Positions 51,475 to 59,802 of a stretch of DNA of 64,000 nt are shown here, piece after piece. The notes under the pieces are model-generated. The model had not been told where the DNA came from, did not search any database, and worked only from the letters and a program-made list of their open reading frames with translations. The stretch lies in NCBI GenBank assembly GCA_947167445.1, contig CAMVID010000012.1, positions 1 to 64,000 on the forward strand, in the 5' to 3' direction. A program made the position numbers and the translations under genes. Each line of letters starts with the position of its first letter. Within the stretch, counting starts at the first letter, position 1. Source of the DNA: G11 sp947167445 (lineage in GTDB: Bacteria; Bacillota; Clostridia; Lachnospirales; Lachnospiraceae).

Positions 51475-51556
51475 ATAAAGTCACCTTAACATATCATATT
51501 AGTTCAGGTGACTTTATACAAGTAATTTTATATTTACTTCGGTGTCATTTTTTTAT
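51475..51556 (-). promoter_or_regulatory. GH3 promoter with shared box and a 12-bp inverted repeat
   Basis: TTGTAT (51516-51521), 17 bp and TATGAT (51493-51498) form the promoter. The box ATAAAAAAATGACACC (minus; 51541-51556) ends 19 bp upstream of the -35 and overlaps the yesN-like stop. ATAAAGTCACCT (51475-51486) and AGGTGACTTTAT (51506-51517) are perfect inverted arms that could terminate the upstream transcript or act as an operator. Confidence 0.6.
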
Positions 51557-53022
51557 CTTTGCATATTTTTCCTGTATTCGGAGGGGGACACACCAAATTC
51601 GTTCTTAAATATCTTCATGAAATGCTTCTCGTTATCATATCCAACACACTGGCTTATCTCGATGACCTTCATATCCGTCTCCGCCAGCATTCTCTTGGCT
51701 TCATCCATTCGAAGGTTCTTCAGGTAATTCACGAAATTCATGCCCGTGTACTGCTTAAAGGAAAAGGAAAACAGCGAATAGTTCATGGAAATGTAATTTG
51801 ATACCACAGCCATGTTAATATCGGAGTTATAATTCTCCTTAATATAAGCAAGAGCCTGCTGCATCTTCCTGTCGCTTTGCTTGGTATCGTCCCTGTTTCC
51901 GATGTTCTCGTTAAGCTTAAGAATCCAGTTCATGAAGGCATCCCTGTACTCGATAATTGAAGGATACAAAAGGGTATGTCTGAACATCTGAAGCTCCATA
52001 TAGTCTTCTTCCGTCAGGGATGTACGGTATGTCCGTCCCGCATCCTCAATGAAGCGCTCCTGGGCCGCCTCAAAATGCTCCTCCTTAATCTGCCTTCTCT
52101 CCACACTTATAAAGAATCTGTCCCACTGGGCAATGAGTTCATCGGTCTTTCCGGTGCCAATAAGCTGAAGTCTCTTGCTCATGGCCGCATCCTCAATATA
52201 GGCTGCTGCCTGCTTGATAAGCACCTCCGGAACCCTGGCCTCTTCATCACCGTAGATATGGCTTTTTACCATGCAAAAGGCAGCTCTTCTGGCTTCGCAG
52301 GCCTGCATATATGCTTCCCTCAGATTCTCGATGCCCTTGTTGGGACGGCTTATTCCAAGGTAGCACTCCTCAAACTCGCTTGTGAGGAACCCGTCAAACT
52401 TCTCTCTTTCTATGATAAAAACGTCAGAATCTCCAACTCCGGGAATAAATATAATTTCCTCATCCTCCGGTGCTCTTCTGTCGTTTTTCCTGCAACCACA
52501 GCACACCACATACTCGCCGCCGAAGAACTCTCCGTCATATTTGGCCTTAAGGGTCTCGATTTCCTCTTTGGACTCGGGCTCATTGGTGAGAAGATACTTG
52601 ATCTGCTGCCTTCCGATGTCCTGCTCAGTCTTCTGCTTCTTGCTGTTATCCGCAAGCTCTGCCTCAATCTTTGTAAGAATCGAGCATATTTTATCCCTGT
52701 CCACGGGCTTTAAAATGTACTCTCTTACGCCGTTTCTCATCATCTCGACTGCGTAGGAAAAATCGTCATATCCCGATATTGCCACAATTATAGGCTTGTT
52801 TTCCAGAGTATTAATTTCCTTTACAAGCTCGATGCCGTCCATCTTTGGCATTCTTATATCCGTAAAAAGCACATCGATATTTCTGCTCTTTACTATTTCA
52901 AGAGCCTCTTCACCGTTGCCGCACTCCAATATCTCTTCGATTTCCACACCGCTTCTTTTGGCTATGGTGCAGATACCCCGGCGTATCATTTTTTCATCTT
53001 CAACTACAAGAAGTGTCTTCAT
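51553..53022 (-). CDS. YesN-type response regulator with AraC-family DNA-binding domain
   Basis: The regulator (489 aa) has an N-terminal receiver (acidic residues at 8-10, D55 in VLFTDIRMPKMDGIE, Lys in LKPVDRD). A middle region of unknown fold spans about 150-370. Two AraC-type helix-turn-helix motifs lie at the C-terminus (NMAVVSNYISMNYSLFSFSF; VIEISQCVGYDNEKHFMKIF). It follows the sensor kinase by 2 nt. It probably activates the GH3, binding-protein and its own operons through the shared 16-bp box. Confidence 0.93.
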   Translation of the reverse strand: MKTLLVVEDEKMIRRGICTIAKRSGVEIEEILECGNGEEALEIVKSRNIDVLFTDIRMPKMDGIELVKEINTLENKPIIVAISGYDDFSYAVEMMRNGVREYILKPVDRDKICSILTKIEAELADNSKKQKTEQDIGRQQIKYLLTNEPESKEEIETLKAKYDGEFFGGEYVVCCGCRKNDRRAPEDEEIIFIPGVGDSDVFIIEREKFDGFLTSEFEECYLGISRPNKGIENLREAYMQACEARRAAFCMVKSHIYGDEEARVPEVLIKQAAAYIEDAAMSKRLQLIGTGKTDELIAQWDRFFISVERRQIKEEHFEAAQERFIEDAGRTYRTSLTEEDYMELQMFRHTLLYPSIIEYRDAFMNWILKLNENIGNRDDTKQSDRKMQQALAYIKENYNSDINMAVVSNYISMNYSLFSFSFKQYTGMNFVNYLKNLRMDEAKRMLAETDMKVIEISQCVGYDNEKHFMKIFKNEFGVSPSEYRKNMQR

Positions 53023-53024
53023 AA

Positions 53025-54812
53025 TTATCCCTCGCTTTTTCTGTAAGGTACGCGAATCGAAACCTTTGTATAACAGTCCTTGGCGGCAGAAATTGTCATT
53101 CCGTATTCCTCGCCAAAGGTCATCTTGATTCTCTTTTGCACGTTGTGTAAGCCGATTCCGTTGCTCTTTTCTTTAACCTCGGTAAGCTCTCCCTTAACAA
53201 GAAGGTTAAGCTTCTCAAGCTCCTCGGCACTCATGCCCTGTCCGGAATCCGTAACCTCAACTATGGCATCCTTGCCATCGGTGGTAGCCTTTATGTAGAT
53301 TGTGCTGTCCACTCCAAGAGGCTCTATGCCGTGCAGTATGGCGTTCTCTACTATGGGCTGTAAGGACATCTTCGGAATCTGCTGCTCCATCAGATTCTCA
53401 GGCACATTGACCGAAAGATTTACGGTAAAGTCATATCTTAAGTTAATGAGAGCAATGTAGTTTTTGATATATTCAAGCTCATCCTCCACAGATACATTGC
53501 CGGATACCCAGCGCATGCTGTATCGAAGGAGCTTCCCAAGGGAAGTGATGGAGTCGGATATCTCATATTCCTCATCAATCTCTGCCATCATCTTTATGGA
53601 TTCCAAGACGTTATAAATGAAATGAGCATTAATCTGATTCTGCAAAGCTCTGATCTCGGAATCCTTAACCATTACCTCACGGCCTATGTTTTCCTTCATG
53701 AGGTTCTCAATCCTGTCAAGCATAGTGTTAAGCTGGGTTCCAAGCTCTCCCATCTCGTCATTGCCGGGATTCTCGACTCTCACGGAAAGATTGCCGTGGC
53801 CCACCTCACGCATACTCTTAAGAATGGAGTAGAACTGCCTTAACATGGCCTGAACGATTCTGTTTATGAAGAAGGATATGGCGATGAGAAGAATTATCAT
53901 CATGACGATGAAAACAGACCTCATGCCGTAAATATGCTCAATCTCCCCTGTAATATCCTTTACAAATACCAGGCTTCCCCCCAGTTCCTTTCTGTAAAGA
54001 ACTGTGGTTACCAGCTTCTCGCTGTGGCCCTTGTGATAATCCACGGATTCTCCGGCCTTCTTCCACCTCTCAAAGGACTCCCGTATTATCACCACCTGCT
54101 CATCCGACAAATCCCCTGCGGAATAAATATTGCCGTCATCGGCTATAAATACGTTCCACTCGCTGTCATTATTTTCAAACAGGCTTGGAAAAAGCGTACT
54201 CATCTTCACTGACGCCTCAACGATTCCTATTTCTCCCGCTCTGTAGTCACTCATGGGAGTTACAAGGCAGGCCAAAGAATCCTCAGTGTTAGTAAGAAGA
54301 GCAGAAAATGCCATATCCGTCACGCCAAAGTGCCACCCGTCACGGTTAACATCGCTTCTCCAGCCAAGATTCAGGCTTCTCTTGTTCTTATAGAGAATCT
54401 GCATCATCTCCTGGACGTTGTCCCCGGCAGCAAAAATTCTCACGGAGTAAAGGAGAGGGTTGTTGGATACCAGACGTTCAAGGTTTCTGATGTCGGTGTT
54501 TTTGAAAGCAACCAATTCCTCGTTTGTAAGCTCATCCCCCATCTTAGCCCTTACAAGTACTTCCTTCATCTCCTCATCGCTTAGAAAAAACTGGGTTGCC
54601 ATATTAATGGAGTTAATGCAGTTGTTAATGTTGCTGACGCTTTGCTCCCGCCTGTACTCCATGTTGGCCTTGTTGGTTTCAACGGCGTTTTGCTCGATAT
54701 TGTAAAAAAGCACACCTGCAAAAATGGCAATGGGAATCATGATTGCAATGATAATCACAACCGTAAACTTGATATTCAGTTTTAGACCTCTGAAAATCTC
54801 CCGTATCTTCAT
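53025..54812 (-). CDS. YesM-type sensor histidine kinase
   Basis: The kinase (595 aa) has a membrane helix at about 17-38 and an extracellular sensor of about 255 residues. A second helix lies near 295-315, then a HAMP domain, a His_kinase domain with the phospho-acceptor in NQINAHFIYNVLESI near residue 390, and a C-terminal ATPase domain (VENAILHGIEP, GQGMSAEEL, GIGLHNVQKRIK). Sensors of this group often detect sugars bound by a lipoprotein. The neighbouring gene at 54815 encodes such a lipoprotein, so a three-part receptor is likely. Confidence 0.93.
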   Translation of the reverse strand: MKIREIFRGLKLNIKFTVVIIIAIMIPIAIFAGVLFYNIEQNAVETNKANMEYRREQSVSNINNCINSINMATQFFLSDEEMKEVLVRAKMGDELTNEELVAFKNTDIRNLERLVSNNPLLYSVRIFAAGDNVQEMMQILYKNKRSLNLGWRSDVNRDGWHFGVTDMAFSALLTNTEDSLACLVTPMSDYRAGEIGIVEASVKMSTLFPSLFENNDSEWNVFIADDGNIYSAGDLSDEQVVIIRESFERWKKAGESVDYHKGHSEKLVTTVLYRKELGGSLVFVKDITGEIEHIYGMRSVFIVMMIILLIAISFFINRIVQAMLRQFYSILKSMREVGHGNLSVRVENPGNDEMGELGTQLNTMLDRIENLMKENIGREVMVKDSEIRALQNQINAHFIYNVLESIKMMAEIDEEYEISDSITSLGKLLRYSMRWVSGNVSVEDELEYIKNYIALINLRYDFTVNLSVNVPENLMEQQIPKMSLQPIVENAILHGIEPLGVDSTIYIKATTDGKDAIVEVTDSGQGMSAEELEKLNLLVKGELTEVKEKSNGIGLHNVQKRIKMTFGEEYGMTISAAKDCYTKVSIRVPYRKSEG

Positions 54813-54814
54813 TC

Positions 54815-56407
54815 TTAATCCAGTCCGAGTTTGTGCTTGTTAATGTTCATCTGTCTTGTTTCTTCATTGTGAACGGCTATGTAGCCCATCTGTTCACGCT
54901 CATTAAGGTACTCTTCAACTATTCTGTCGAAGTCCTCATCGCTTTCTGCAAGGATTAACTTCCTTAAGGTGTCGCTCCAAAGCTTCTTCATCCTTGCATA
55001 GGCTTCCCCCATCTTGCTGGTTTCCACCATCATTACCTCGTACTGTCCAAGGTACTTGGTGTAGGGGTAGGTCCACTCAGCTAACTGCTTTAAGGGCTCT
55101 TCCATCTCAGGCATCCAGTCTAACTGCATAACCGTGTCCTGAAGCATCCAGTAGGTATCGTCTGCGGCGTACTTGGCGTCGTAGGCCTGTCTGTCGGTAT
55201 TAAGAAGCTCCCTTACCTCATCCTTAAGAACCGCCTTGCCGTCCACCATGTCGTAGGTTACGCCCTCCACTCCAAGGCTCACCAGTTTCTGGCCGTGCTC
55301 TGACATGAGATATTCCATGAATCTTATGGCCCTCTCAGGGTCCTTACAGTTCTTTGAAATCATGGTTACTGTCCAGCCCGCAATTCCTGCTGTGGATAAA
55401 ACCGGCGGATCTCCTGCCTCGTTTCTTGGGCCGTCTACCGCCATATATATGGAGTCGGGGTCCTTGGCGTATAGAAGCTTTTGCTGATCCGCCAGGTCCG
55501 TTCTTTGATATATCAGGCAAAAATACCTTCCCTCCGCTATCTTTTCACTTATCTGTGTTCTCTGATCCACGAAGGTATCGGCTGTTACATATCCTTCCTC
55601 GTTAAGCTTTCTTATTACCTTAAGCCAATCCAGATACTCAGGGTCTGTGTTCCTGTCGTAGAACTCTCTGCTTTTTTCATGAGGAATGGAAAGGAAATTC
55701 TGGAGATACTGGTCAAAGGAAGCGCATCCGCTGTCGTCAAAGGGTGTACCTCCGATGGGAATCAGGGGCTCACCATTGACCTCCGGGCACTTTTCTACCG
55801 CATCCTTTATTGCGTTATAGAAGCCTTCCTTGGTGGTCATATCGGGACTTCCTATGGCCTCGTAAATATCCTTTCGTACAAGGAAAGTAAGGTTGGCAGC
55901 TATATTCTCATGACTTTCCACGTCTTTTGGAGTGTAGAAGGAATTGGGGTAACAGTATATGTCACCGTCCTCCTGCTTATACCAGCGAACCACGTCCTCG
56001 TTGGCGTAGTCAAAGAAGTTGGTGTTGTACTCTTCCGCCAGGTCGTTAAGGGAATAAACCATGCCCTTGTTAATCATCTCCTCCACCTGAGGCTCCCACC
56101 AGCCAAGGGTGATGATATCAGGCAGGGAATCCGAGGCAATAAGGGCATTCAGCTTCTCATCCTCACTTCCCACAGGAGCAATAAAGTTAACGCTGACGCC
56201 GGTCTCGTCTGTTATGGTGTCAGAAACCAGATTGCCGCCCCATCTTGTAACAAACCAGCTGTAATTAATGTACCAATCAAGGGTTATGGGGGCTTTGGTT
56301 TCGTTGTTGACCTCTTTATCAGTTTTTTCGTCTGCGGTGCCGCATGCGCCCAAAATGAGGCTTAAAAGCAATGCCGCGGCTATAGATCCTATTCTTCTTA
56401 TCCTCAT
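54815..56407 (-). CDS. Large solute-binding lipoprotein (LplA-like), probable sensor partner
   Basis: The lipoprotein (530 aa) has the signal IAAALLLSLILGACG (Cys near residue 22) and a family 1 binding fold. Segments include LDWYINYSWFVTRWGG, DSLPDIITLGWWEPQ and GIAGWTVTMISKNCKDPERA. It is the first gene of an operon with the YesM and YesN types and no transport genes, so it may present a ligand to the sensor rather than feed a permease. AGGTGATTTGATT places the start at 56407. Confidence 0.88.
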   Translation of the reverse strand: MRIRRIGSIAAALLLSLILGACGTADEKTDKEVNNETKAPITLDWYINYSWFVTRWGGNLVSDTITDETGVSVNFIAPVGSEDEKLNALIASDSLPDIITLGWWEPQVEEMINKGMVYSLNDLAEEYNTNFFDYANEDVVRWYKQEDGDIYCYPNSFYTPKDVESHENIAANLTFLVRKDIYEAIGSPDMTTKEGFYNAIKDAVEKCPEVNGEPLIPIGGTPFDDSGCASFDQYLQNFLSIPHEKSREFYDRNTDPEYLDWLKVIRKLNEEGYVTADTFVDQRTQISEKIAEGRYFCLIYQRTDLADQQKLLYAKDPDSIYMAVDGPRNEAGDPPVLSTAGIAGWTVTMISKNCKDPERAIRFMEYLMSEHGQKLVSLGVEGVTYDMVDGKAVLKDEVRELLNTDRQAYDAKYAADDTYWMLQDTVMQLDWMPEMEEPLKQLAEWTYPYTKYLGQYEVMMVETSKMGEAYARMKKLWSDTLRKLILAESDEDFDRIVEEYLNEREQMGYIAVHNEETRQMNINKHKLGLD

Positions 56408-56427
56408 AATCAAATCACCTCAAAAAT

Positions 56428-56535
56428 GGTGTCATTTTTTTAGTTGATTTCAATGTAACATAAGAAAAAGACACCTTCAATAACTCCCGTGCTATTGTTA
56501 GTGTCATTATTTTAGAAAAGGTGTGATTTTTTTAG
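56428..56535 (-). promoter_or_regulatory. Promoter of the sensor operon with three copies of the shared box
   Basis: The box occurs at 56428-56443 (CTAAAAAAATGACACC), 56500-56515 (CTAAAATAATGACACT) and 56520-56535 (CTAAAAAAATCACACC), all on the minus strand. The last two start 20 bp apart, two helical turns. TTGAAG (56475-56480), 17 bp and a TACATT -10 follow; the nearest upstream box ends 19 bp from the -35. The downstream copy lies in the 5' leader. Confidence 0.65.
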
Positions 56536-56548
56536 TTTTGTGCTGTTC

Positions 56549-56577
56549 TTGAAGTCTGAATGCTTCTTTGATATGAT
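56549..56577 (+). promoter_or_regulatory. Promoter of the anchored orphan protein, apparently leaderless
   Basis: TTGAAG (56549-56554), 17 bp and TATGAT (56572-56577) lie so close to the ATG at 56584 that transcription would start at or next to the start codon. No Shine-Dalgarno is visible. Confidence 0.55.
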
Positions 56578-56583
56578 TTTTAC

Positions 56584-57216
56584 ATGAACAACTTAGACAG
56601 AGACAAGATTATCAAAGCTTTAGTAACTATATTCGGAATTATCCTTTTGGTTACCGTAGCAGCCAAAATATTATTTAAGACCGGTGACACCTTGGATGTC
56701 TACGCGGAGAACAACACTGAGGTGGCTTACGCCACTCAAGTTCCCACCGAGACTCCAACTCCCACCCCTGAGGCCACTCCCGCCCCCACCAAGGCTCCGG
56801 AGCCCTCAAAGGCCACCAACTCAAACGGCACCCCGCTTTTATCAAACGGCGCCACCATCGAAGGCCGCTTCGAGCCCCACGACGGCTTCTACTGCGAACT
56901 TATCTCAGACAAGTTCACGGACCACTATGACCCCAACCACTACATGTTCTTACATGTTTACTATTATGATTTCGACCAAAACGTCAAGGACGGAGAACTG
57001 ATTTGTGAGGCAAAAGATGCGGAACGTTTTCTTAACACATTCTATGCATTTTATGAAGCAAAGTATTCAATCCGCAAGATAGTTCTCCTTGACTCGTATA
57101 ATTATGACGAGGAAGCAGCAAACGCTGATGGAAACACCTACATCAATTCCGAGGGAGTGCTGGTAATGCCCACTGCATCTCCTTCTGTTTCATCATCAGA
57201 TCTTACAGATGAATAA
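56584..57216 (+). CDS. Membrane-anchored protein of unknown function with Thr/Pro linker
   Basis: The 210-residue protein has one N-terminal membrane helix (KALVTIFGIILLVTVAAKIL, residues 11-30). A Thr/Pro/Ala linker spans about residues 52-80 (PTPTPEATPAPTKAPEP), then a compact, Tyr-rich extracellular domain of about 110 residues (HYMFLHVYYYDFDQNV), with a Ser/Thr-rich tail. I recognise no family. It is divergent from the sensor operon and shares its control region with it. Its last codons form the left arm of a 24-bp inverted repeat, so the tail may have been altered by an insertion. Confidence 0.75.
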   Translation: MNNLDRDKIIKALVTIFGIILLVTVAAKILFKTGDTLDVYAENNTEVAYATQVPTETPTPTPEATPAPTKAPEPSKATNSNGTPLLSNGATIEGRFEPHDGFYCELISDKFTDHYDPNHYMFLHVYYYDFDQNVKDGELICEAKDAERFLNTFYAFYEAKYSIRKIVLLDSYNYDEEAANADGNTYINSEGVLVMPTASPSVSSSDLTDE

Positions 57217-57351
57217 GGCATAATATATTTGTTTTCAAGGGTACTCTGAGGCACTCGTTACTTAGCGAGGTCCCTCACGAGCTTAGTAACGCAAGTAGCC
57301 GAAGGTAGCGAAAGCGTGCCCGGAAAGCAAATATATTATGCCTTATTCATC
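57208..57351. mobile_element. 144-bp element with 24-bp perfect terminal inverted repeats (MITE-like)
   Basis: 57208-57231 and 57328-57351 are perfect inverted repeats of 24 bp (GATGAATAAGGCATAATATATTTG, split as GATGAATAAGG plus CATAATATATTTG). Inside, GTTACTTAGC and GCTTAGTAAC nearly pair, as do TTTC..GGGTAC and GTGCCC..GAAA, giving a branched fold. There is no ORF. The left arm contains the stop codon of the orphan gene. It could be a small non-autonomous element or a transcript-end structure. Confidence 0.65.
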
Positions 57352-57389
57352 GTCAACGAAGCAAAAGAACTTCAACAGGAAATAACAAA

Positions 57390-57416
57390 AAACCGCAGGC
57401 ATGTAACCTGCGGTTT
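57390..57416 (-). terminator. Terminator of the rpsM-rpoA-rplQ operon
   Basis: AAACCGCAGG and CCTGCGGTTT form a 10-bp stem with a 7-nt loop and a T-run after it on the minus strand. It lies 15 bp beyond the rplQ stop. Confidence 0.9.
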
Positions 57417-57430
57417 CGTACTTTGTCGTA

Positions 57431-57967
57431 TTATACGAGCTCGAGAACAACTTCCATTGCTCCGTCACCCTTACGCTGACCAATCTTAACGATTCTTGTG
57501 TATCCACCCTTACGTGATGCATACTTTGTGCCATACTCATCAAAGAGCTTAGCAACGAGGTCAACTTCCTTAGTTCCTTTCTTTCTGCCTGCTGCAGCTG
57601 TAGGAACCTCAGTTACAGGGTAAAGAACCTTCATCATCTGGTGACGAGCGTGAAGTCTTGAAGGCTGATCCTTCTTGATTTCCTTCTCAACAGAGTCAAA
57701 CTTGGTAACCTTCTTACCGTCAACTACCTCTTTAACTCTCTTGCCGTCCTTATCCTTAACGGGCACCTTAGCGGTAACCTTAACGAGATCGAAGTTGTCC
57801 TTCTCCTTAACGCCGAGAGCGATAAGACCTTCAACAATCTTCTGAACCTCTTTAGCTCTTGCTTCTGTGGTAACAATCTTACCGTGCTGAAGAAGTGCTG
57901 TAACCTGGCTTCTAAGAAGTGCCTTTCTCTGATCTGATGTTCTACCGAGTTTTCTGTACTTTGCCAT
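57431..57967 (-). CDS. rplQ: 50S ribosomal protein L17 with an internal insertion
   Basis: L17 begins with the standard MAKYRKLGRTSDQRKALLRS and ends YTRIVKIGQRKGDGAMEVVL. At 178 aa it is about 50 residues longer than the E. coli or Bacillus protein. The extra part is a Lys/Asp/Val-rich stretch near residues 70-125 (VPVKDKDGKRVKEVVDGKK) in place of a short turn. L17 lies near the peptide tunnel exit on the 50S subunit. Longer L17 proteins are seen in this bacterial family as far as I recall. Confidence 0.95.
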   Translation of the reverse strand: MAKYRKLGRTSDQRKALLRSQVTALLQHGKIVTTEARAKEVQKIVEGLIALGVKEKDNFDLVKVTAKVPVKDKDGKRVKEVVDGKKVTKFDSVEKEIKKDQPSRLHARHQMMKVLYPVTEVPTAAAGRKKGTKEVDLVAKLFDEYGTKYASRKGGYTRIVKIGQRKGDGAMEVVLELV

Positions 57968-58100
57968 TTTGTTTTCTCCTTTTCATGGTACATCCGGCCA
58001 CGCCCTTTGGTCTTACTTACCGAATGCAGTTAATAGTCCATTTAAGAGTAACCGGGGACAAACACTTTGGAATTACTGTCCTTCGGATATCTTTAGTAAA

Positions 58101-59060
58101 TTATTCGTCACCTGCTGTGAGCTGAAGGCCTAACTCTTTAAGCTTAGCAAGAACTTCCTCAAGGGACTTCTTACCAAGGTTACGAACCTTCATCATATCA
58201 TCTGATGACTTGTTTGTAAGTTCTTCAACCGTGTTGATACCGGCTCTCTTTAAGCAGTTGTAAGAACGAACTGAAAGCTCGAGCTCATCAATGCTCATCT
58301 CAAGAACCTTCTCCTTATCATCGTCTGCCTTCTCAACAAGTACGTCTGTTGACTTAGCTGTCTCTGAAAGGTCGATGAAGAGGCTTAAGTGCTCGCTGAG
58401 AACCTTAGCTGCAAGGCTAACTGCCTCGTCGGGAGCAAGGGTTCCGTTGGTGCGAACATCAAGTGTAAGCTTGTCATAATCTGTGATCTGGCCTACACGG
58501 GTATTCTCTACGGTTACGTTAACTCTTTCTACGGGTGTATAGATAGAATCGATAGCGATTACACCAATAGGAAGATCGTCATGCTTATTCTTGTCTGCGC
58601 TTACATATCCACGGCCCTTGGTGATTGTAAGTTCCATGTAAAGCTTTGTATCCTTACCACCGCAGCAGGTAGCAATAACCTGGTCGGGAGTAAGAATCTC
58701 GATATCGGAGTCAACCTGAATATCGCTTGCCTTAACAACACCTTCGCCTGTGAATTCAATAAATGCAGTCTTGGGCTCATTTGTCTCTGAATTGTTGCGG
58801 ATAGCAACCTTCTTGATGTTCATGATAATCTCAGTAACATCCTCTTTAACTCCGGGGATGGATGAGAACTCATGGAGTACGCCATCAATCTTAACCTGGC
58901 TTACTGCTGCACCGGGTAACGATGAGAGCATAATTCTTCTTAATGAGTTACCAAGTGTAATACCATAACCTCTCTCAAGGGGTTCAACAACAAACTTGCC
59001 ACATTTCTTATCATCGGAGATCTCAACAACCTCGATGCTGGGTCTTTCAAAATCAAACAC
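58101..59060 (-). CDS. rpoA: RNA polymerase alpha subunit
   Basis: Alpha (319 aa) nucleates polymerase assembly through its N-terminal domain (FVVEPLERGYGITLGNSLRR near residue 24; LPGAAVSQVKIDGVLHEF). It contacts UP elements and activators through the C-terminal domain (SVRSYNCLKRAGINTVEEL near 263; VRNLGKKSLEEVLAKL). It lies between rpsD and rplQ, the universal order. Confidence 0.98.
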   Translation of the reverse strand: MFDFERPSIEVVEISDDKKCGKFVVEPLERGYGITLGNSLRRIMLSSLPGAAVSQVKIDGVLHEFSSIPGVKEDVTEIIMNIKKVAIRNNSETNEPKTAFIEFTGEGVVKASDIQVDSDIEILTPDQVIATCCGGKDTKLYMELTITKGRGYVSADKNKHDDLPIGVIAIDSIYTPVERVNVTVENTRVGQITDYDKLTLDVRTNGTLAPDEAVSLAAKVLSEHLSLFIDLSETAKSTDVLVEKADDDKEKVLEMSIDELELSVRSYNCLKRAGINTVEELTNKSSDDMMKVRNLGKKSLEEVLAKLKELGLQLTAGDE

Positions 59061-59114
59061 TGCAAATGCCCTCCTTCGCGAACGTTATTATGATTGAATA
59101 ATGCAATCTTCTTA

Positions 59115-59708
59115 TTATTTGGAATACAACTCGACGATAAGCATTTCGTCTACAGGAACGTCAATCATCTCTCTTGTGGGAAGATTCTTGATAGTGCCCT
59201 TGAAGTTCTCCAAATCAACGTCCATCCATTCGGGTACGAGTCTGCCGCCTGTAATCTCAGCGATCTCTTTATAACGGTTAAGGCCCTTAGCCTTCTCTGT
59301 AAGTTCGATTACATCGCCTGCCTTGCAAAGGTATGAAGGAATGTTTACCTTCTTGCCGTTTACAAGAACGTGCTTGTGACCAACGATCTGTCTGGCCTCT
59401 CTACGTGTTCTTGCGAAGCCCATTCTGAAGACGATGCTGTCGAGTCTGGACTCCAGCATAACCATAAGGTTCTCACCAGTCTGGCCTTTCATTCTATCAG
59501 CCTTGTCGTAGTAGTTACGGAAAGGCTTCTCAAGTACGCCATAAATGAATTTAGCTTTCTGCTTCTCACGGAGCTGAAGACCGTACTCACTGATCTTCTT
59601 TCCACTGTGAAGTAATGTTCTATTGGACTTCTTGTCATAGCCTAAATATGAAGGCTCAAGACCTAAAGCTCTACATCTCTTTAAAACCGGAACTCTGTTA
59701 ACTGCCAT
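59115..59708 (-). CDS. rpsD: 30S ribosomal protein S4
   Basis: S4 (197 aa) is a primary 16S rRNA-binding protein. It contains the S4 RNA-binding domain with RLDSIVFRMGFARTRREARQ and GHKHVLVNGKKVNIPSY. AAAGGAAAATTTTAAA precedes MAVNRVPVLKRCRALGLEP at 59708; the longer in-frame start is rejected. It is the short, cysteine-poor form without an N-terminal zinc motif. No separate S4 leader RNA was recognised in the 94-bp gap upstream. Confidence 0.96.
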   Translation of the reverse strand: MAVNRVPVLKRCRALGLEPSYLGYDKKSNRTLLHSGKKISEYGLQLREKQKAKFIYGVLEKPFRNYYDKADRMKGQTGENLMVMLESRLDSIVFRMGFARTRREARQIVGHKHVLVNGKKVNIPSYLCKAGDVIELTEKAKGLNRYKEIAEITGGRLVPEWMDVDLENFKGTIKNLPTREMIDVPVDEMLIVELYSK

Positions 59709-59802
59709 TTTAAAATTTTCCTTTCTGATATTGTTTACAGTGCCAAAGGCACTTTCATCCAACGTGTTTTAAGAATTTTAATAAATAAGTAAAGATACCT
59801 GA

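Noticed and set aside
57343..57564. 73-codon minus-strand frame overlapping the rplQ 3' end
   Set aside because: It runs through the rplQ terminator and the inverted-repeat element in another frame; no ribosome site.
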